From NCBI RefSeq assembly GCF_012934855.1, contig NZ_CP051481.1, positions 310,001-374,000 of the forward strand: DNA of 64,000 bases, written 5' to 3'. Shown piece after piece: positions 35,104 to 44,992 of this stretch (its first letter is position 1; each line of letters opens with the position of its first letter). The notes beneath the pieces were generated by a model, which saw only the letters and a list, made by a program, of their open reading frames with translations, was not told the DNA's origin and searched no databases. The DNA is from Mycoplasma phocoenae. GTDB lineage: Bacteria; Bacillota_I; Bacilli_A; Mycoplasmatales; Metamycoplasmataceae. The position numbers were made by a program, and so were the translations under genes.

Positions 35104-35517
35104 TTATTTTTGAATGAAATTTAATTCGTGCAATATATTAACTGATTTATCAATTGTTTGATAAATAGGACATTTTTCAATAGTTTTTTCAATGATTGTA
35201 CTCATTTGTTCATGAGTACAATCGGCTGTGATATCGTATTCAAATTTAAAATCTTTCATTCCGACATATTTATTTGAACCAGGATCTCGTGAAGCGTTAA
35301 TTGTTATAATTAAAGATTCTATTTTTATTTTTTGTTCTTTTGCATAAGTATTTATAAATGCTTTTTCACAAGCTGCAATACATGCTAAATATGTTTCAAT
35401 GGGATTAGCAAAAACAATGTTGTTAGTATCGAGTATTATTTTAAATCCATCTTTTGTTTTGGTTACGTCAATTTTTTTGTCAAAATCGTAAATTGTTCGA
35501 ATTTTGTATTGTTTCAT
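35104..35517 (-). CDS. OsmC/Ohr family protein
   Basis: 137 residues of the OsmC fold, linked to organic hydroperoxide resistance. The first active Cys is in ETYLACIAACEKAF near residue 50, with C50 and C54 close together; the second is in the late KCPIYQTI at about residue 119. The central ITINASRDPGS strand fits. Length matches the family (about 140). AAAAGAGGTT precedes the ATG. It is divergent from dnaJ, and the short gap between them holds the CIRCE element. Confidence 0.85.
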   Translation of the reverse strand: MKQYKIRTIYDFDKKIDVTKTKDGFKIILDTNNIVFANPIETYLACIAACEKAFINTYAKEQKIKIESLIITINASRDPGSNKYVGMKDFKFEYDITADCTHEQMSTIIEKTIEKCPIYQTIDKSVNILHELNFIQK

Positions 35518-35560
35518 GTTTTAACCTCTTTTTGCTTTTTATAAATAGATTATACATTAT

Positions 35561-35587
35561 TTGGCACTCTTGAGCTTTTTGTGCTAA
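35561..35587. promoter_or_regulatory. CIRCE operator before dnaJ
   Basis: TTGGCACTC-N9-TTGTGCTAA, which differs at three positions from the CIRCE consensus TTAGCACTC-N9-GAGTGCTAA. The right arm overlaps the -10-like TAATAT (35585-35590), so bound HrcA would block the promoter. Confidence 0.8.
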
Positions 35588-35597
35588 TATTATTTAT

Positions 35598-36704
35598 ATG
35601 AATAACAAAAAAGATTATTATGAAGTTCTTGGAATACAAAAGAACGCAACAGAAAAAGAAATAAAAACAGCTTATCGCAAATTAGCTATGAAATATCATC
35701 CAGATAGAAATAAAGAAGCAGATGCTGAGGAAAAATTTAAAGAAGTTTCCGAAGCTTATGAAATTTTATCTAATGCCGAGAAACGTGCTCAATATGATAA
35801 GTATGGACATCAAGCTTTTGATCAATATGGTCACGGTGGGTTTGGTAATGCCGCTGATATATTTAAAAACTTCTTTAGTAAAGGATTTGGTGGTTTTGAA
35901 GGATTCGGAGATTTTTTCGGTTCTTCTTCAAGAAATTATGGTCCGCAAAAAGGGGCGAATATCGAAAACCAAATTACTATAGATTTTTTAGAAAGTGTAT
36001 ACGGCAAAAAAACTACTTTAAATTTAACTAAAATTGATATTTGTGATCAATGTTCTGGAAAAGGTGCTGAAAAATCAGAAGATTTTGAAAAATGTAAAAC
36101 ATGTCACGGTTCTGGAAAAACAAACAGCAACATGTTCGGTTTATTTCAAACAATTAGCACATGTGAAAAATGTAACGGTACTGGTAAATCAATTAAAAAA
36201 GCATGTTCTAAATGTAATGCCAATGGAATTGTTAAAACTCGTATTGATAAAGAAATCACAATTCCTGCTGGAATAATGAGCGGTCAAGCATTAATTATTG
36301 AAGGATTTGGGGTGCCTTCTAAGAATGGTGGTACTCATGGAGACTTACATTTATACATAAATGTTAGAAATCATGATTATTTCCGTCGTGTTGATAACGA
36401 CATTATACTTGAAGTTCCGGTTTCAATTAAAAGCATTATAGCTGAAGAAGTTATTATGATCCCGACACCTTATGGCGAAAGGGAATTAAAATTAAATGAC
36501 TCATTACGTGATGGTGACAAATTAATTATTAAAAATGCAGGTTTCCAATACACTAATTCAAACTTCTTAGGAAAAATGATAGTAATAATAAGAACATACA
36601 TTCCTAAATTATCTAAAAAAGAAAAAAAAGAGATTTTAGAAGTATTATCAAGCACCAAAGATAAAACTTTTGACAAATGAAAAACGGATGTTCAAAAAGG
36701 ATAA
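35598..36704 (+). CDS. dnaJ: chaperone DnaJ
   Basis: 368-residue DnaK co-chaperone. The J domain has HPD at residues 34-36, then a Gly/Phe-rich region, then four zinc-binding repeats ([32 protein letters not shown]) and the substrate-binding C-terminus. It is not beside dnaK, but a CIRCE operator lies directly upstream, so it should be heat-inducible through HrcA. There is no Shine-Dalgarno and the -10 box ends 7 bases before the ATG, which suggests a leaderless mRNA. Confidence 0.96.
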
Positions 36705-36715
36705 ATTTTCCTTTT

Positions 36716-36746
36716 AAAAAACGCTATTTATATTTAGCGTTTTTTA
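36716..36746 (+). terminator. terminator of dnaJ
   Basis: Stem AAAACGCTA/TAGCGTTTT with a 7-9-base AT loop and T run. The following 36747-36960 is AT-rich, with a promoter at its end and no gene visible. Confidence 0.82.
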
Positions 36747-36960
36747 ATTTGAATTTAATATCAGTGATTTTTTGAAATTTTTAGCTAAGCATTGTGATGT
36801 TAATAAGTTTTTTTGTCAAGTTTTAATAAATAAAAAAAACTTAAATTTATATTTAGTTTTTATCGACTTTTTCATATATTGATTTATTTGTATTTATCAA
36901 GGTAATAATATGTTGTATTTTGCCAAAAATTCAACTTTTTTATTTATAATAAATTTTATT

Positions 36961-37377
36961 ATGAGTGCTGAAAATCGAAAAAAATATTGACAAGGTTATC
37001 GTATAAATTTAAAATCACGTAATGCAATTTCCAAACAAATTGAAAGGAACAAAAAAAACTTTAAAAAATCATTTTTTTATATTGAAAAAAATGTTCCTGA
37101 ATTTGAAAAAAAACTTGAAAATTTAGAAAAAGAATTTTGTTTTGAACAAGGACTTGATATTAACCAGTCACAAAAAAATATAAAAAAAGAACACGATTTT
37201 CAATTAAAACAAGCAATAGAAAAAATCAATAATTTAATGAGCGAAATTTCTATTGATGATAAAGAATATAATGAACTCTTAAAAAGAACAAAACTAAGAA
37301 TAGAAAAAGAATTTTTAGAAGATGAAGAAATTAATGATTTAAAAAAACGAGTTTCATCAAACAAATTATCAATATAA
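36961..37377 (+). CDS. coiled-coil protein of unknown function
   Basis: 138 residues, highly charged, almost entirely Lys/Glu/Asn/Ile with heptad-like spacing, so mainly coiled coil. No membrane helix or signal. It begins 10 bases after a TATAAT (36945-36950) that is preceded by TTGCCA (36920), so the leader is very short and lacks a ribosome site. It ends 10 bases before cmk, and is the first gene of the cmk-der-gpsA-HU operon. I do not recognise the family. Confidence 0.7.
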
Positions 37378-37387
37378 GGGAGTATTT

Positions 37388-38056
37388 ATGAAGAAAAGAA
37401 TTAATATCGCAATAGATGGGCCAAGTGGAGTTGGAAAATCTAGTGTTGCACAACTTTTGGCCAAACATTTTGGATATTTTTTCATTTCAAGTGGATCACT
37501 ATATCGTTTAACAGCGTTATTAGCCTTAAGAAATAATATTGATACAAAAAATGAAGAAGCAGTTTCTAAATTGTGACGATTTGAAGATGTTAAAATTGAT
37601 GAAAAAGAAAATTGATATTTCAAAGAGGAAAATGTTACAAAACAATTAAGACTTGACGAAGTGTCACAAGAAGCTTCTAATGTAGCGGTTCATCCTAAAA
37701 TCAGAAAAAGAGTTGTGAATTTTTTACAATGATATTCAAAATCTTATCCCGGCCTAATCATTGATGGACGCGATGCGACGTATAAAATTTTACCTGATGC
37801 TGAATTGAAAATATTTTTATGAGCTGACGCTAATATAAGGGCACAAAGAAGAGTGGAACAAAACAAAGAATTAGGTTTAATTTCTGATTATGATATTGTT
37901 TTAAAACAAATAAAAGAACGTGATGAACAAGATATGAATAGAGAAAAAGACCCATTGATATGTTCAGAAGGTTCAATCAAAATAGATTCTTCTAATTTGA
38001 CAATCGAGCAAGTTTATGAAGTTATTAAAAAATTAGCTCAAGAAAGGATTGGTTAA
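37388..38056 (+). CDS. cmk: cytidylate kinase
   Basis: 222-residue kinase that phosphorylates CMP/dCMP. The P-loop GPSGVGKS is at residues 11-18 after IAID, and [11 protein letters not shown] follows as in Cmk. [19 protein letters not shown] and the lid segment RAQRR complete the family pattern. AAGGGAGT precedes the ATG. It ends 2 bases before der; this cmk-der order is common in Firmicutes and mollicutes. Confidence 0.94.
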
Positions 38057-38058
38057 TT

Positions 38059-39375
38059 ATGAAAGATTTAGTTGCTATTGTAGGAAAACCAAATGTTGGT
38101 AAGTCAACATTATTCAATAAATTGATTAACAAAAGAAAAGCCATTGTACACGACACACCCGGAGTTACTCGTGATCGTATTTATGATGAAGCATCATGAG
38201 CGGGCGTAGATTTCAAAATTGTGGATACTGGTGGTATTACTGTATTTACTGATGATAAAATGCAAGATCAAATAACTATTCAAGCGCAAATTGCTATTGA
38301 AGAAGCAAGTATTATAGTATTTATGTTAGACGGAACACAAGATTTAACTAAAGAAGATTATTACGTTGCAAATTTATTGCGTAAAAGTAATAAAAAATGC
38401 CTTTTAGCAGTCAATAAATTAGAGGGACAAAGAGGAATATTTGACCCAATATTTTATTCACTTGGGTTTGATGAAATATTTGCAATCAGTTCAATACATG
38501 GAGAAGGTCTTGGGGAATTACTGGATTCAATCGTTGAGAAGGTGGATAAAAATAATCAAGATGAAGATAAGAAATTCAAATTGAGTATTCTTGGAAAACC
38601 AAATGTTGGTAAATCATCTTTACTGAATGCGATAGCTGGTTCATATCGTTCAATTGTGAGTGATGTAAGTGGAACAACGAGAGATTCAGTTAGTGAAATT
38701 ATTTCAATCAAAGGTGAAGAATTCGAAATCATTGATACAGCCGGTATAAAAAGAAAATCAAAACTTGTAGAAAGTGTTGAACATTATGCTTTAATGAGAG
38801 CTTTAAACTCTTTAGAAGAATCAGACTTAACGTTATTAGTGCTTGATGCTACTGAAAATATGAGTCACTTTCACAAACGTATTATTGGATTTGCTTATGA
38901 ACAAAGAAAACCATTGATTATAGTGGTTAATAAATGAGATCTGATTGAAAAAGATACATATACAATGAGCAAGTTTAAAGAAATCCTTAAAGAAGAACTG
39001 AAATTTGTTGATTGAGCACCGATAGTATTTATAAGTGCTAAATACAATCAACGTTTAGATAAATTAAAAGATACCATTGTTAAAGTAAAAGTAAACATGG
39101 AAAGAAAAATCCCTACTCACAAATTAAACGAAGTATTAGTTATGATGCAAATTGTTAATCCTGCATCATCGATTAAAGGTAAACGTTTGAACATAAAATT
39201 TATGCAACAAGTAGAAGCTAAAATACCTACTTTTGTACTGCATGTTAATAATAGAGATTATGCACACTTTAGTTATTTACGTTATGTCGAAAATCAAATA
39301 AGAATGAATTTTGATTTTGAAGGAACACCGATTAATATCTTATTAAGAAGTAAAAACGAGGATAAAGATGAGTAG
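38059..39375 (+). CDS. der: ribosome assembly GTPase Der (EngA)
   Basis: 438 residues with two GTPase domains in tandem and a KH-like C-terminal domain. P-loops GKPNVGKS are at 9-16 and 179-186; switch segments are DTPGVTRDR and [10 protein letters not shown]. It acts in 50S assembly. The G4 motif is NKLE in domain 1 instead of NKxD, while domain 2 has NKWD. It follows cmk by 2 bases and overlaps gpsA by 8, so all are coupled. Confidence 0.95.
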
Positions 39376-40363
39376 AGTTACAATAATTGGTTCCGGATCA
39401 ATGGGAAGTGCAGTCGCTAAAATTCTGCACACTAATGGACATTCGGTCGTAATTTACGGTATTGACGAACAAGAAATTACTGAGTTAAAAGTAGGTAAAA
39501 ATACAAAATACTTTCCAGAGGAAATAATGTTACCTAATTTCGAAACCACAAACATACTAAAAGATTCACTTCATAATACTGAATATATAGTACTAGCTGT
39601 TCCTTCGAAGTTTATGGATAGTGTATTAAATGATGTAATACAAAATTTAAATTCCAAAGTAGTTCTTATTAATATTGCTAAAGGATTTTATCCAGGTACT
39701 ATAATCCCCTTGCATACTGCAATAAAAGACAAAACTTCGGATAATACATGTGTGAGAGGTGTTGTTTCATTAATAGGACCAAGCCATGCAGAAGAAATTG
39801 TTAAAAATTCAATAACAGTCGTAGACGCAGTTGAGGAAAACATTGAATTAGCAAAAGAAATTCAAAAACTATTTTCTAATCATTACTTCAGGGTGTATAC
39901 ACAAACAGATGTAATTGGTGCTGAAATAGGTTCGATATATAAAAATATATTAGCTATTGCTTCAGGGATTTTGTATCAAAAAAAATATGGAATAAATACA
40001 AGAGCTGCTTTAATAACAAGGGGTCTTGTCGAGATGAAAAAATATGCTGAATATAACGGGGGAAAATTAGAAACCTTATTTGGACTTACTGGTATAGGTG
40101 ATCTTATCGTTACTGCCTTCAGCGAATTTTCTAGAAACTTCAGTTTCGGTGTTTTATTTGCTAAACAAGGTCAAAAAGCACTTGAAACTAACATGACAGT
40201 TGAGGGTTTAACTGCTTTAAATGCAATATACAATAACGTCATTAAAGCAAACAAAATGGAATTGCCAATAACTCACGGGCTTTACAAAGTCATTTATGAA
40301 CAAGTTGATATAGAAAATATGTTAAAACAATTAATACAACGAGATTTAAAAAGCGAAGAATAG
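39368..40363 (+). CDS. gpsA: glycerol-3-phosphate dehydrogenase [NAD(P)+]
   Basis: 331 residues. The nucleotide-binding GSGSMGS is at residues 8-14, then VLAVPSKFM and the substrate-side Lys in EIGSIYKNILAIASG, followed by GLTGIGDLIVTAFSEFSRN. It reduces DHAP to sn-glycerol 3-phosphate for PlsY. It starts inside the end of der behind AACGAGGA. In a window that also holds plsY, plsC and acpS, it provides the head group precursor for phospholipid. Confidence 0.95.
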   Translation: MSRVTIIGSGSMGSAVAKILHTNGHSVVIYGIDEQEITELKVGKNTKYFPEEIMLPNFETTNILKDSLHNTEYIVLAVPSKFMDSVLNDVIQNLNSKVVLINIAKGFYPGTIIPLHTAIKDKTSDNTCVRGVVSLIGPSHAEEIVKNSITVVDAVEENIELAKEIQKLFSNHYFRVYTQTDVIGAEIGSIYKNILAIASGILYQKKYGINTRAALITRGLVEMKKYAEYNGGKLETLFGLTGIGDLIVTAFSEFSRNFSFGVLFAKQGQKALETNMTVEGLTALNAIYNNVIKANKMELPITHGLYKVIYEQVDIENMLKQLIQRDLKSEE

Positions 40364-40370
40364 AGGAATC

Positions 40371-40643
40371 ATGAATAAAAAAGAATTAATAGTTACAGTC
40401 GCAGAAAGACTGGGTTATACAAATGTTGAGACAATGAGAATTTATGACACTATTGAAAGCGTTATATTTGAAGAATTAAAAAAAGGTAATAAAGTCTCAA
40501 TATCTGGTTTTGGAACATTTGTGATTCAAAGTAAACCAGAAAAAGAAACAATCAATACATTTAGCAAGGAAAAATTAATCATTCCAGCAAAAAATGAACC
40601 TAAGTTCAAATTTTCTAAAAATGCTAAAGCAAAATTTAATTAA
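40371..40643 (+). CDS. HU family DNA-binding protein
   Basis: 90-residue histone-like protein. The N-terminal KKELIVTVAERLG and the signature ISGFGTFVIQSKPEKETINT match HU/IHF, with the DNA-contacting arm around residues 52-76. The arm is less Arg-rich than usual. TAGAGGAATC precedes the ATG, 7 bases after gpsA. Its last 8 bases overlap the convergent recU gene, with no room for a separate terminator. Confidence 0.93.
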   Translation: MNKKELIVTVAERLGYTNVETMRIYDTIESVIFEELKKGNKVSISGFGTFVIQSKPEKETINTFSKEKLIIPAKNEPKFKFSKNAKAKFN

Positions 40644-41127
40644 TTAAATAATCTATATAATTTAAAATTCCGGGAAAAATTAAATCGATTTGTTGACCAA
40701 TTTCAACACAATCTTCAATTTTGAGGGATTTTTTATTTTGAAAAAATTTATGTAAATCAGTTGCTTTTATTAAAAAGAATAAGCTTTCTTTTTTAAATAA
40801 AATAATATAAAATGCAAATCCTCCAAAATATTCAATAAGCTCCAAATATCGCATTTGGTGTTTTTTTAAATTTTGAAATAATAACGGACTTTCATTACAT
40901 TCTTTTGCTTCGAACGCTAAAAATTTCCCATTGTATATACCATAATAATCTACAGTTGATTTGCTAAATATATTTGCGCCTTCCAATGTTAAATTACCAC
41001 TGTTTTTGAGTACTTTTTTGAATTTTATGTCTAAATTTTTTTTCTGCACATAAGCAATTTGATTTCTAAAATAATTATCGTTAGATTTATTTATTATCGA
41101 CTCTAAGAGCATTCCTTTATTTTTCAT
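40636..41127 (-). CDS. recU: Holliday junction resolvase RecU
   Basis: 163-residue nuclease of the RecU family, which resolves recombination intermediates. NKGMLLESIINKSNDNYFRN at the start, the metal site STVDYYGIYNGKFLAFEAKEC and the following helix match the family core. The protein is a little shorter than B. subtilis RecU (about 206), lacking part of the N-terminus. GAAAGGT precedes the ATG. It overlaps the HU gene tail to tail by 8 bases. Confidence 0.87.
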   Translation of the reverse strand: MKNKGMLLESIINKSNDNYFRNQIAYVQKKNLDIKFKKVLKNSGNLTLEGANIFSKSTVDYYGIYNGKFLAFEAKECNESPLLFQNLKKHQMRYLELIEYFGGFAFYIILFKKESLFFLIKATDLHKFFQNKKSLKIEDCVEIGQQIDLIFPGILNYIDYLIN

Positions 41128-41202
41128 TTTTACCTTTCTTTATTTATAAAAGTAAAAAAATCAATTGATTTCTAAAATATAAAAGTTTTTTGTTAAACTA
41201 TG

Positions 41203-41220
41203 GTTTTTCTATAGAAAAAC
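41203..41220. promoter_or_regulatory. perfect 18-bp palindrome between recU and acpS
   Basis: GTTTTTCTATAGAAAAAC is fully self-complementary and lies in the divergent gap, about 45-63 bases before acpS. It follows no gene end, so it is more like an operator than a terminator. The binding protein is unknown. Confidence 0.45.
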
Positions 41221-41251
41221 ACCAATTCCCTTTAAATGCTTATTTTTAATC

Positions 41252-41257
41252 TATAAT
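41252..41257 (+). promoter_or_regulatory. -10 box of acpS (leaderless)
   Basis: TATAAT ends 8 bases before the acpS ATG. A TTTAAA lies about 16 bp upstream. No ribosome site is present. Confidence 0.5.
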
Positions 41258-41265
41258 TTTTAATT

Positions 41266-41595
41266 ATGATTAAACACGGAATTGACATTGCACTTGTAAA
41301 AAGATTTAAAAAAATCAATCGGAAAACAATAGAGAGATTTTTATCGCCAAATGAAGCTGAAATTTTTAAAAAACTTCGTAACGAGAAATTTTTAAAAGAA
41401 AATACAAAAACTTTATTTTTAGCAACGAGGTGAGCTATTAAAGAAGCCTTATTTAAAGCAGACAATCAAAATTACAAGTACTCTGAAATTGATATTAAGA
41501 AAATAAACGACGTGTATACTTATGAAAATTATTCAATTTCAGTTAGTCATGATGGAGAATATGTAATTGCAAGTGCAATTAAAATAAAGGAGTAA
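41266..41595 (+). CDS. acpS: holo-[acyl-carrier-protein] synthase
   Basis: 109 residues, slightly short for AcpS (about 120). HGIDIALVKRF at the start supplies the metal-binding Asp; WAIKEALFKA is the family signature with Glu; SVSHDGEYVIASAI is the C-terminal strand. It transfers phosphopantetheine from CoA to acyl carrier protein. The start has no Shine-Dalgarno and a -10 box just upstream. plsC starts 2 bases after its stop, as first partner in a long operon. Confidence 0.9.
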
Positions 41596-41597
41596 CT

Positions 41598-42455
41598 ATG
41601 AATTTAAAAACAAAAATGATTTTATTAAGCCCTTATTTAGGTCTTAAATTACTGGGAATCATGAGAAGATCTAAACAATATCAAAAATCACCAGCAATGT
41701 TTTCTGCACAAGATAGACATGATTGATTATTGGCGAGAGCAAAAAAATTTTTAAAAATTATGAAAATAAACGTTGTTGTTAAAGGATATGAAAATTTACC
41801 AAAAAATACAGCGATACTATATCCGAACCATGTTAGCGATTTAGACCCAGTCATAATGATGGCCGCACTAGCTAAACAAACTAAAGATAAAAACGTTAAT
41901 AACAAAATGACAACATTTTTAGCTAAACAAGAATTACAAGATCATAAAACAACAAGAAGAATTTTAGATTTGATTGATACATTTTTTATCAATCGTAAAA
42001 GTTTAAGAAAAACACTTATCACCATGGACTCATTAGGTACATTTGCTAAAGAAAACAAATCTTATGCAGTAATATTCCCTGAGGGAACAAGAAGCAAAAC
42101 AAGCGAATTGTTAGACTTTAAACCAGGAGCGTTTAAAATTGCAAAATCTAAGTTTTACAAAATTGTGCCTGTAACAATTAATAACTCAGGATTGGCAGCC
42201 GATCCAAAACGTTGCAATAGTATAGATGTTGAGGTTATTTTCCATAAACCAATCAATGATTTATCAGTACAAAGAAGTAACACAATTGAGATTGCTCAAT
42301 ACGTTCAAAGAACTGTTGAATCTCAATATTTAAAACAAGACGTTTATGTAAGCGAAAAAGTTAAAAAAGAAAATCCTAATAAATTATCATACGCAGAAAA
42401 ACAAGAAAGAAAAGAAGCTAAAAAACAAGCTAAACTTGAAAAGAAAGGTCTATAA
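41598..42455 (+). CDS. plsC: 1-acyl-sn-glycerol-3-phosphate acyltransferase
   Basis: 285 residues. The catalytic H(x4)D motif is NHVSDLD (His78, Asp83), and the second motif is FPEGTRSKTSE near residue 160. An N-terminal amphipathic/hydrophobic segment would anchor it to the membrane. The C-terminal 40 residues are a Lys/Glu/Ala-rich tail without family match. It acylates lysophosphatidate made by PlsY. AAGGAGTAAC precedes the ATG. It ends 3 bases before scpA. Confidence 0.93.
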
Positions 42456-42458
42456 ATA

Positions 42459-43232
42459 ATGACTCAAGAAAAGCCACAAGAAACAAGTTTATATAGCGAA
42501 AATTTAGTTTTTAATATAGGTGACTTTAACGGCCCCTTGGATTTGTTAGTCAGTTTAATCAAAAACAAAGATACTAATATTTTTGACATTGATTTAAATG
42601 AATTGGCAACTCAATATTTACAAATTATTCAAAATTTATCTGATAGCGATTTTGACACTGCTAGCGAGTACTTAGTGATGGCCGCTAATTTAATTCATTT
42701 AAAAGCAAGAATGATATTAAAAGATCCTGAAGAAGAAGAACAAGTTAAGGAAGAGAAAAAACGTCTTCTTCAACAAATAGCCGAATATCAAAGTTTTAAA
42801 AAAATTTCGCAAACCTTGAGAGAACAAGAGATTGCTCGGAAACAATTATTTCAAAAACAACCCAGTGATTTAACTGATTTTGTTAGACCTATAGATGATT
42901 CAGTATTGGATGGGCATTCTTCCCCAACTAGATTGACAATTATTTTAAGAAGAATGTTTGAAAGAACTTATGCTGAGTCTTTAAAACAAATCTCGCTAAA
43001 AACACAAAACGTATCACCTGAAGAACAAAAACAAAGAATTATAAACTTATTAAAAACTAAAGACGAATTAACATTTGAAGATATATTCACAGTGCCTTCT
43101 ACTGGACATTTTGTAATTAGTTTAATTGCGTTGTTAGATCTTTCTAGACAACAACAAGTCGTTATCGAACAAAACGATGATATTGAAATCATAAACGTAA
43201 GAAAAGGAAAAGAATATGGAACACTATACTAA
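42459..43232 (+). CDS. scpA: segregation and condensation protein A
   Basis: 257-residue kleisin of the SMC-ScpAB chromosome condensin. The N-terminal FNGPLDLLVSLIKNKDTNIFDID is the ScpA signature, AAEYLVMAANLIHLKARMIL-like helices follow, and a C-terminal winged helix covers about 180-250. It acts on the nucleoid with Smc, not in this window. scpB begins inside its last 17 bases, so the two are translationally coupled. Confidence 0.94.
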   Translation: MTQEKPQETSLYSENLVFNIGDFNGPLDLLVSLIKNKDTNIFDIDLNELATQYLQIIQNLSDSDFDTASEYLVMAANLIHLKARMILKDPEEEEQVKEEKKRLLQQIAEYQSFKKISQTLREQEIARKQLFQKQPSDLTDFVRPIDDSVLDGHSSPTRLTIILRRMFERTYAESLKQISLKTQNVSPEEQKQRIINLLKTKDELTFEDIFTVPSTGHFVISLIALLDLSRQQQVVIEQNDDIEIINVRKGKEYGTLY

Positions 43233-43863
43233 AATAATTGAAGCCTTAATTTATGTTCAAGGAGATGATGGGTTAAGTGCTAGTCAATTAAAAGAAGTTT
43301 TAAAACTTGAATCTATAACTATTTCAAGAAAACTTTTAAAAGAATTTAAAGAAGAATTTAATAAACAAGATAGAGGTATTAATGTTTATGAATTCAATGA
43401 TATTTTTAAATTTTTAACTACTGAAGAAGCTAAAGAAGTCATCAGCGATTTGGTAACAATTGTTAAAAGACAAAATTTGTCACAAGCTGCTATTGAAACA
43501 GCTGGAATTATTGCTTATAAACAACCAGTAACTCGTTCTATGATAAACAATATCAGGGGCGTGGTAAGTGATGGTATTGTTATAAATTTATTAACTAAAG
43601 GAATCATTGAAGAAGTTGGTGTAGCTCCTACGCCGGGAAGCCCTATTTTGTATGGTATCACTGATAAATTTTATGATTATTTTAAAATCCAATCTTTATC
43701 AGAATTGCCTCCCTTCCCTGAGTTCAACAATTACAACGAAGAAGGAAATTTAGAGGAAGATGAATTTGACTTATTTAACTCTCAACGTCAATCTGAAGAA
43801 TTAAATCAAATTGAAAATACTGAAGAAAAAGAAATGATAGAGGTTGAATATGTTGAAAATTAA
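43216..43863 (+). CDS. scpB: segregation and condensation protein B
   Basis: 215 residues. Two winged-helix domains; the family core is QAAIETAGIIAYKQPVTR followed by INNIRGVVSDG and GVAPTPGSPILYGIT. It binds ScpA in the SMC complex. The acidic C-terminal tail of about 45 residues (Glu/Asn-rich) is an extension beyond the conserved domain. It overlaps both scpA upstream and the pseudouridine synthase gene downstream. Confidence 0.94.
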   Translation: MEHYTKIIEALIYVQGDDGLSASQLKEVLKLESITISRKLLKEFKEEFNKQDRGINVYEFNDIFKFLTTEEAKEVISDLVTIVKRQNLSQAAIETAGIIAYKQPVTRSMINNIRGVVSDGIVINLLTKGIIEEVGVAPTPGSPILYGITDKFYDYFKIQSLSELPPFPEFNNYNEEGNLEEDEFDLFNSQRQSEELNQIENTEEKEMIEVEYVEN

Positions 43864-44686
43864 AGCTACTAAAAATGATGAAGGAAGAACATTACTTTCG
43901 TTTGTTAAAAAATCAGCTAACAATGTTCCAATCTCGCGTATTGAAAAAATATTTCGTAACAAAGATATTAGAGTTAATGGTGAAAAAACAAACGATAAAC
44001 AATACAAACTGAAAGCCAATGATTTGATTGTAATTTATTCAATTGAAGATGCTCAAAAGAAAGAACATATCCAAAAAACCAATGTTACTTTTAAAAAAAT
44101 ATATGAAGATGATGATATCTTGATTGTCGACAAAAAAGCTGGAGTGGCTATGTCAGGCGAAGATGATTCATTAAATAATCAAGTTTTAACATATTTAAAA
44201 TTTGTGAAAACTGATACTTTTACTCCGTCATCAATAGGCCGTTTAGACAAAGTTACATCTGGATTAGTTATATATGCTAAAAATTACGCAACATTAGTCG
44301 AATTTAATAAAAAAATCAATGATTTTGAAAAAATATATCAATTCCAAAGTGATTTTGAAGGTGATGAAACATTGACAGTAAGATTGAAAAAAGATATTGA
44401 AAAACAAAAAATGAAAGTAGATCGAGAAAACAAATTCGGCGTGCGCGCACAAACAAGATTATGAGTTGAAAACGGTAAGAAATATGCACAAATATTTACA
44501 GGTAAAAAGCATCAAATTCGAGCAACATTGGAATATTTACAAAAACCTATCCTAGGAGATAGAAAATACGGCGGAAAACGTTCACACAGAGTCTTTTTAC
44601 ATGCATATAGCATTACATTACATAATTTAGATAAAAAATGAGATCACTTAAACGATCAACAATTCATTTCATTCCCTAAATGATAG
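43850..44686 (+). CDS. RluA-family pseudouridine synthase (second paralogue)
   Basis: 278 residues. An N-terminal S4 domain (SRIEKIFRNKDIRVNGEKTN) precedes the catalytic domain. The active motif is GRLDKVTSGLVIYAKN with Asp133; the usual His of HRLD is Gly. KKHQIRATLEYLQKPILGDRKYGG is the second signature. RluC-like specificity is likely from the position after scpB, but unproven. The start at 43850 follows GATAGAGG and overlaps scpB by 14 bases. Confidence 0.87.
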
Positions 44687-44698
44687 AAAAGGAGAAAA

Positions 44699-44992
44699 AT
44701 GACCAAATCAAAAATGACTGAATTAGCCAAATTATTATTATTTGAGCCTAAAGAAGAAGTGTTTCAAATGCTTGAAAAAGAACACGAAAACATTAAATCC
44801 CATTTAGAATTATTGTCTAAATTTGATCTAGATAATATCGAACCTATGACGCACATTAATAGTGAATTAATTTCTTTCGATTTACTTCGTGATGATATTG
44901 TTGGTACAACTATTGAAAAAGAAAATATATTAAACAACGCAAAAAAACATGACAATGATTTTGTAACAATGAAAAGAGTAGTCAATGAATAA
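44699..44992 (+). CDS. gatC: Asp/Glu-tRNA amidotransferase subunit C
   Basis: 97 residues. A short helical protein with the GatC hallmarks: an early LAKLLLF, the LDLDNIEPMTHI-like segment around residue 45, and a C-terminal acidic RDDIVG. It bridges GatA and GatB in the amidotransferase. AAAGGAGAAAA precedes the ATG. Its end overlaps gatA by 8 bases. The weak conservation of GatC is normal; gene order supports the call. Confidence 0.85.
   Translation: MTKSKMTELAKLLLFEPKEEVFQMLEKEHENIKSHLELLSKFDLDNIEPMTHINSELISFDLLRDDIVGTTIEKENILNNAKKHDNDFVTMKRVVNE

Noticed and set aside
36747-36960. Possible small gene or RNA in the 210-base gap after dnaJ
   Set aside because: No open frame with a ribosome site and no tRNA-like or other stable fold; only the promoter of the next operon is visible.
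38401-38430. NKLE in place of NKxD in the first GTPase domain of Der as a sign of lost GTP specificity
   Set aside because: A conservative Asp-to-Glu change with all other G motifs intact; not strong enough to report as a finding.
40636-40643. Tail-to-tail overlap of the HU gene and recU as a possible misannotation
   Set aside because: Both reading frames match their families up to the stop, so the 8-base overlap is real.
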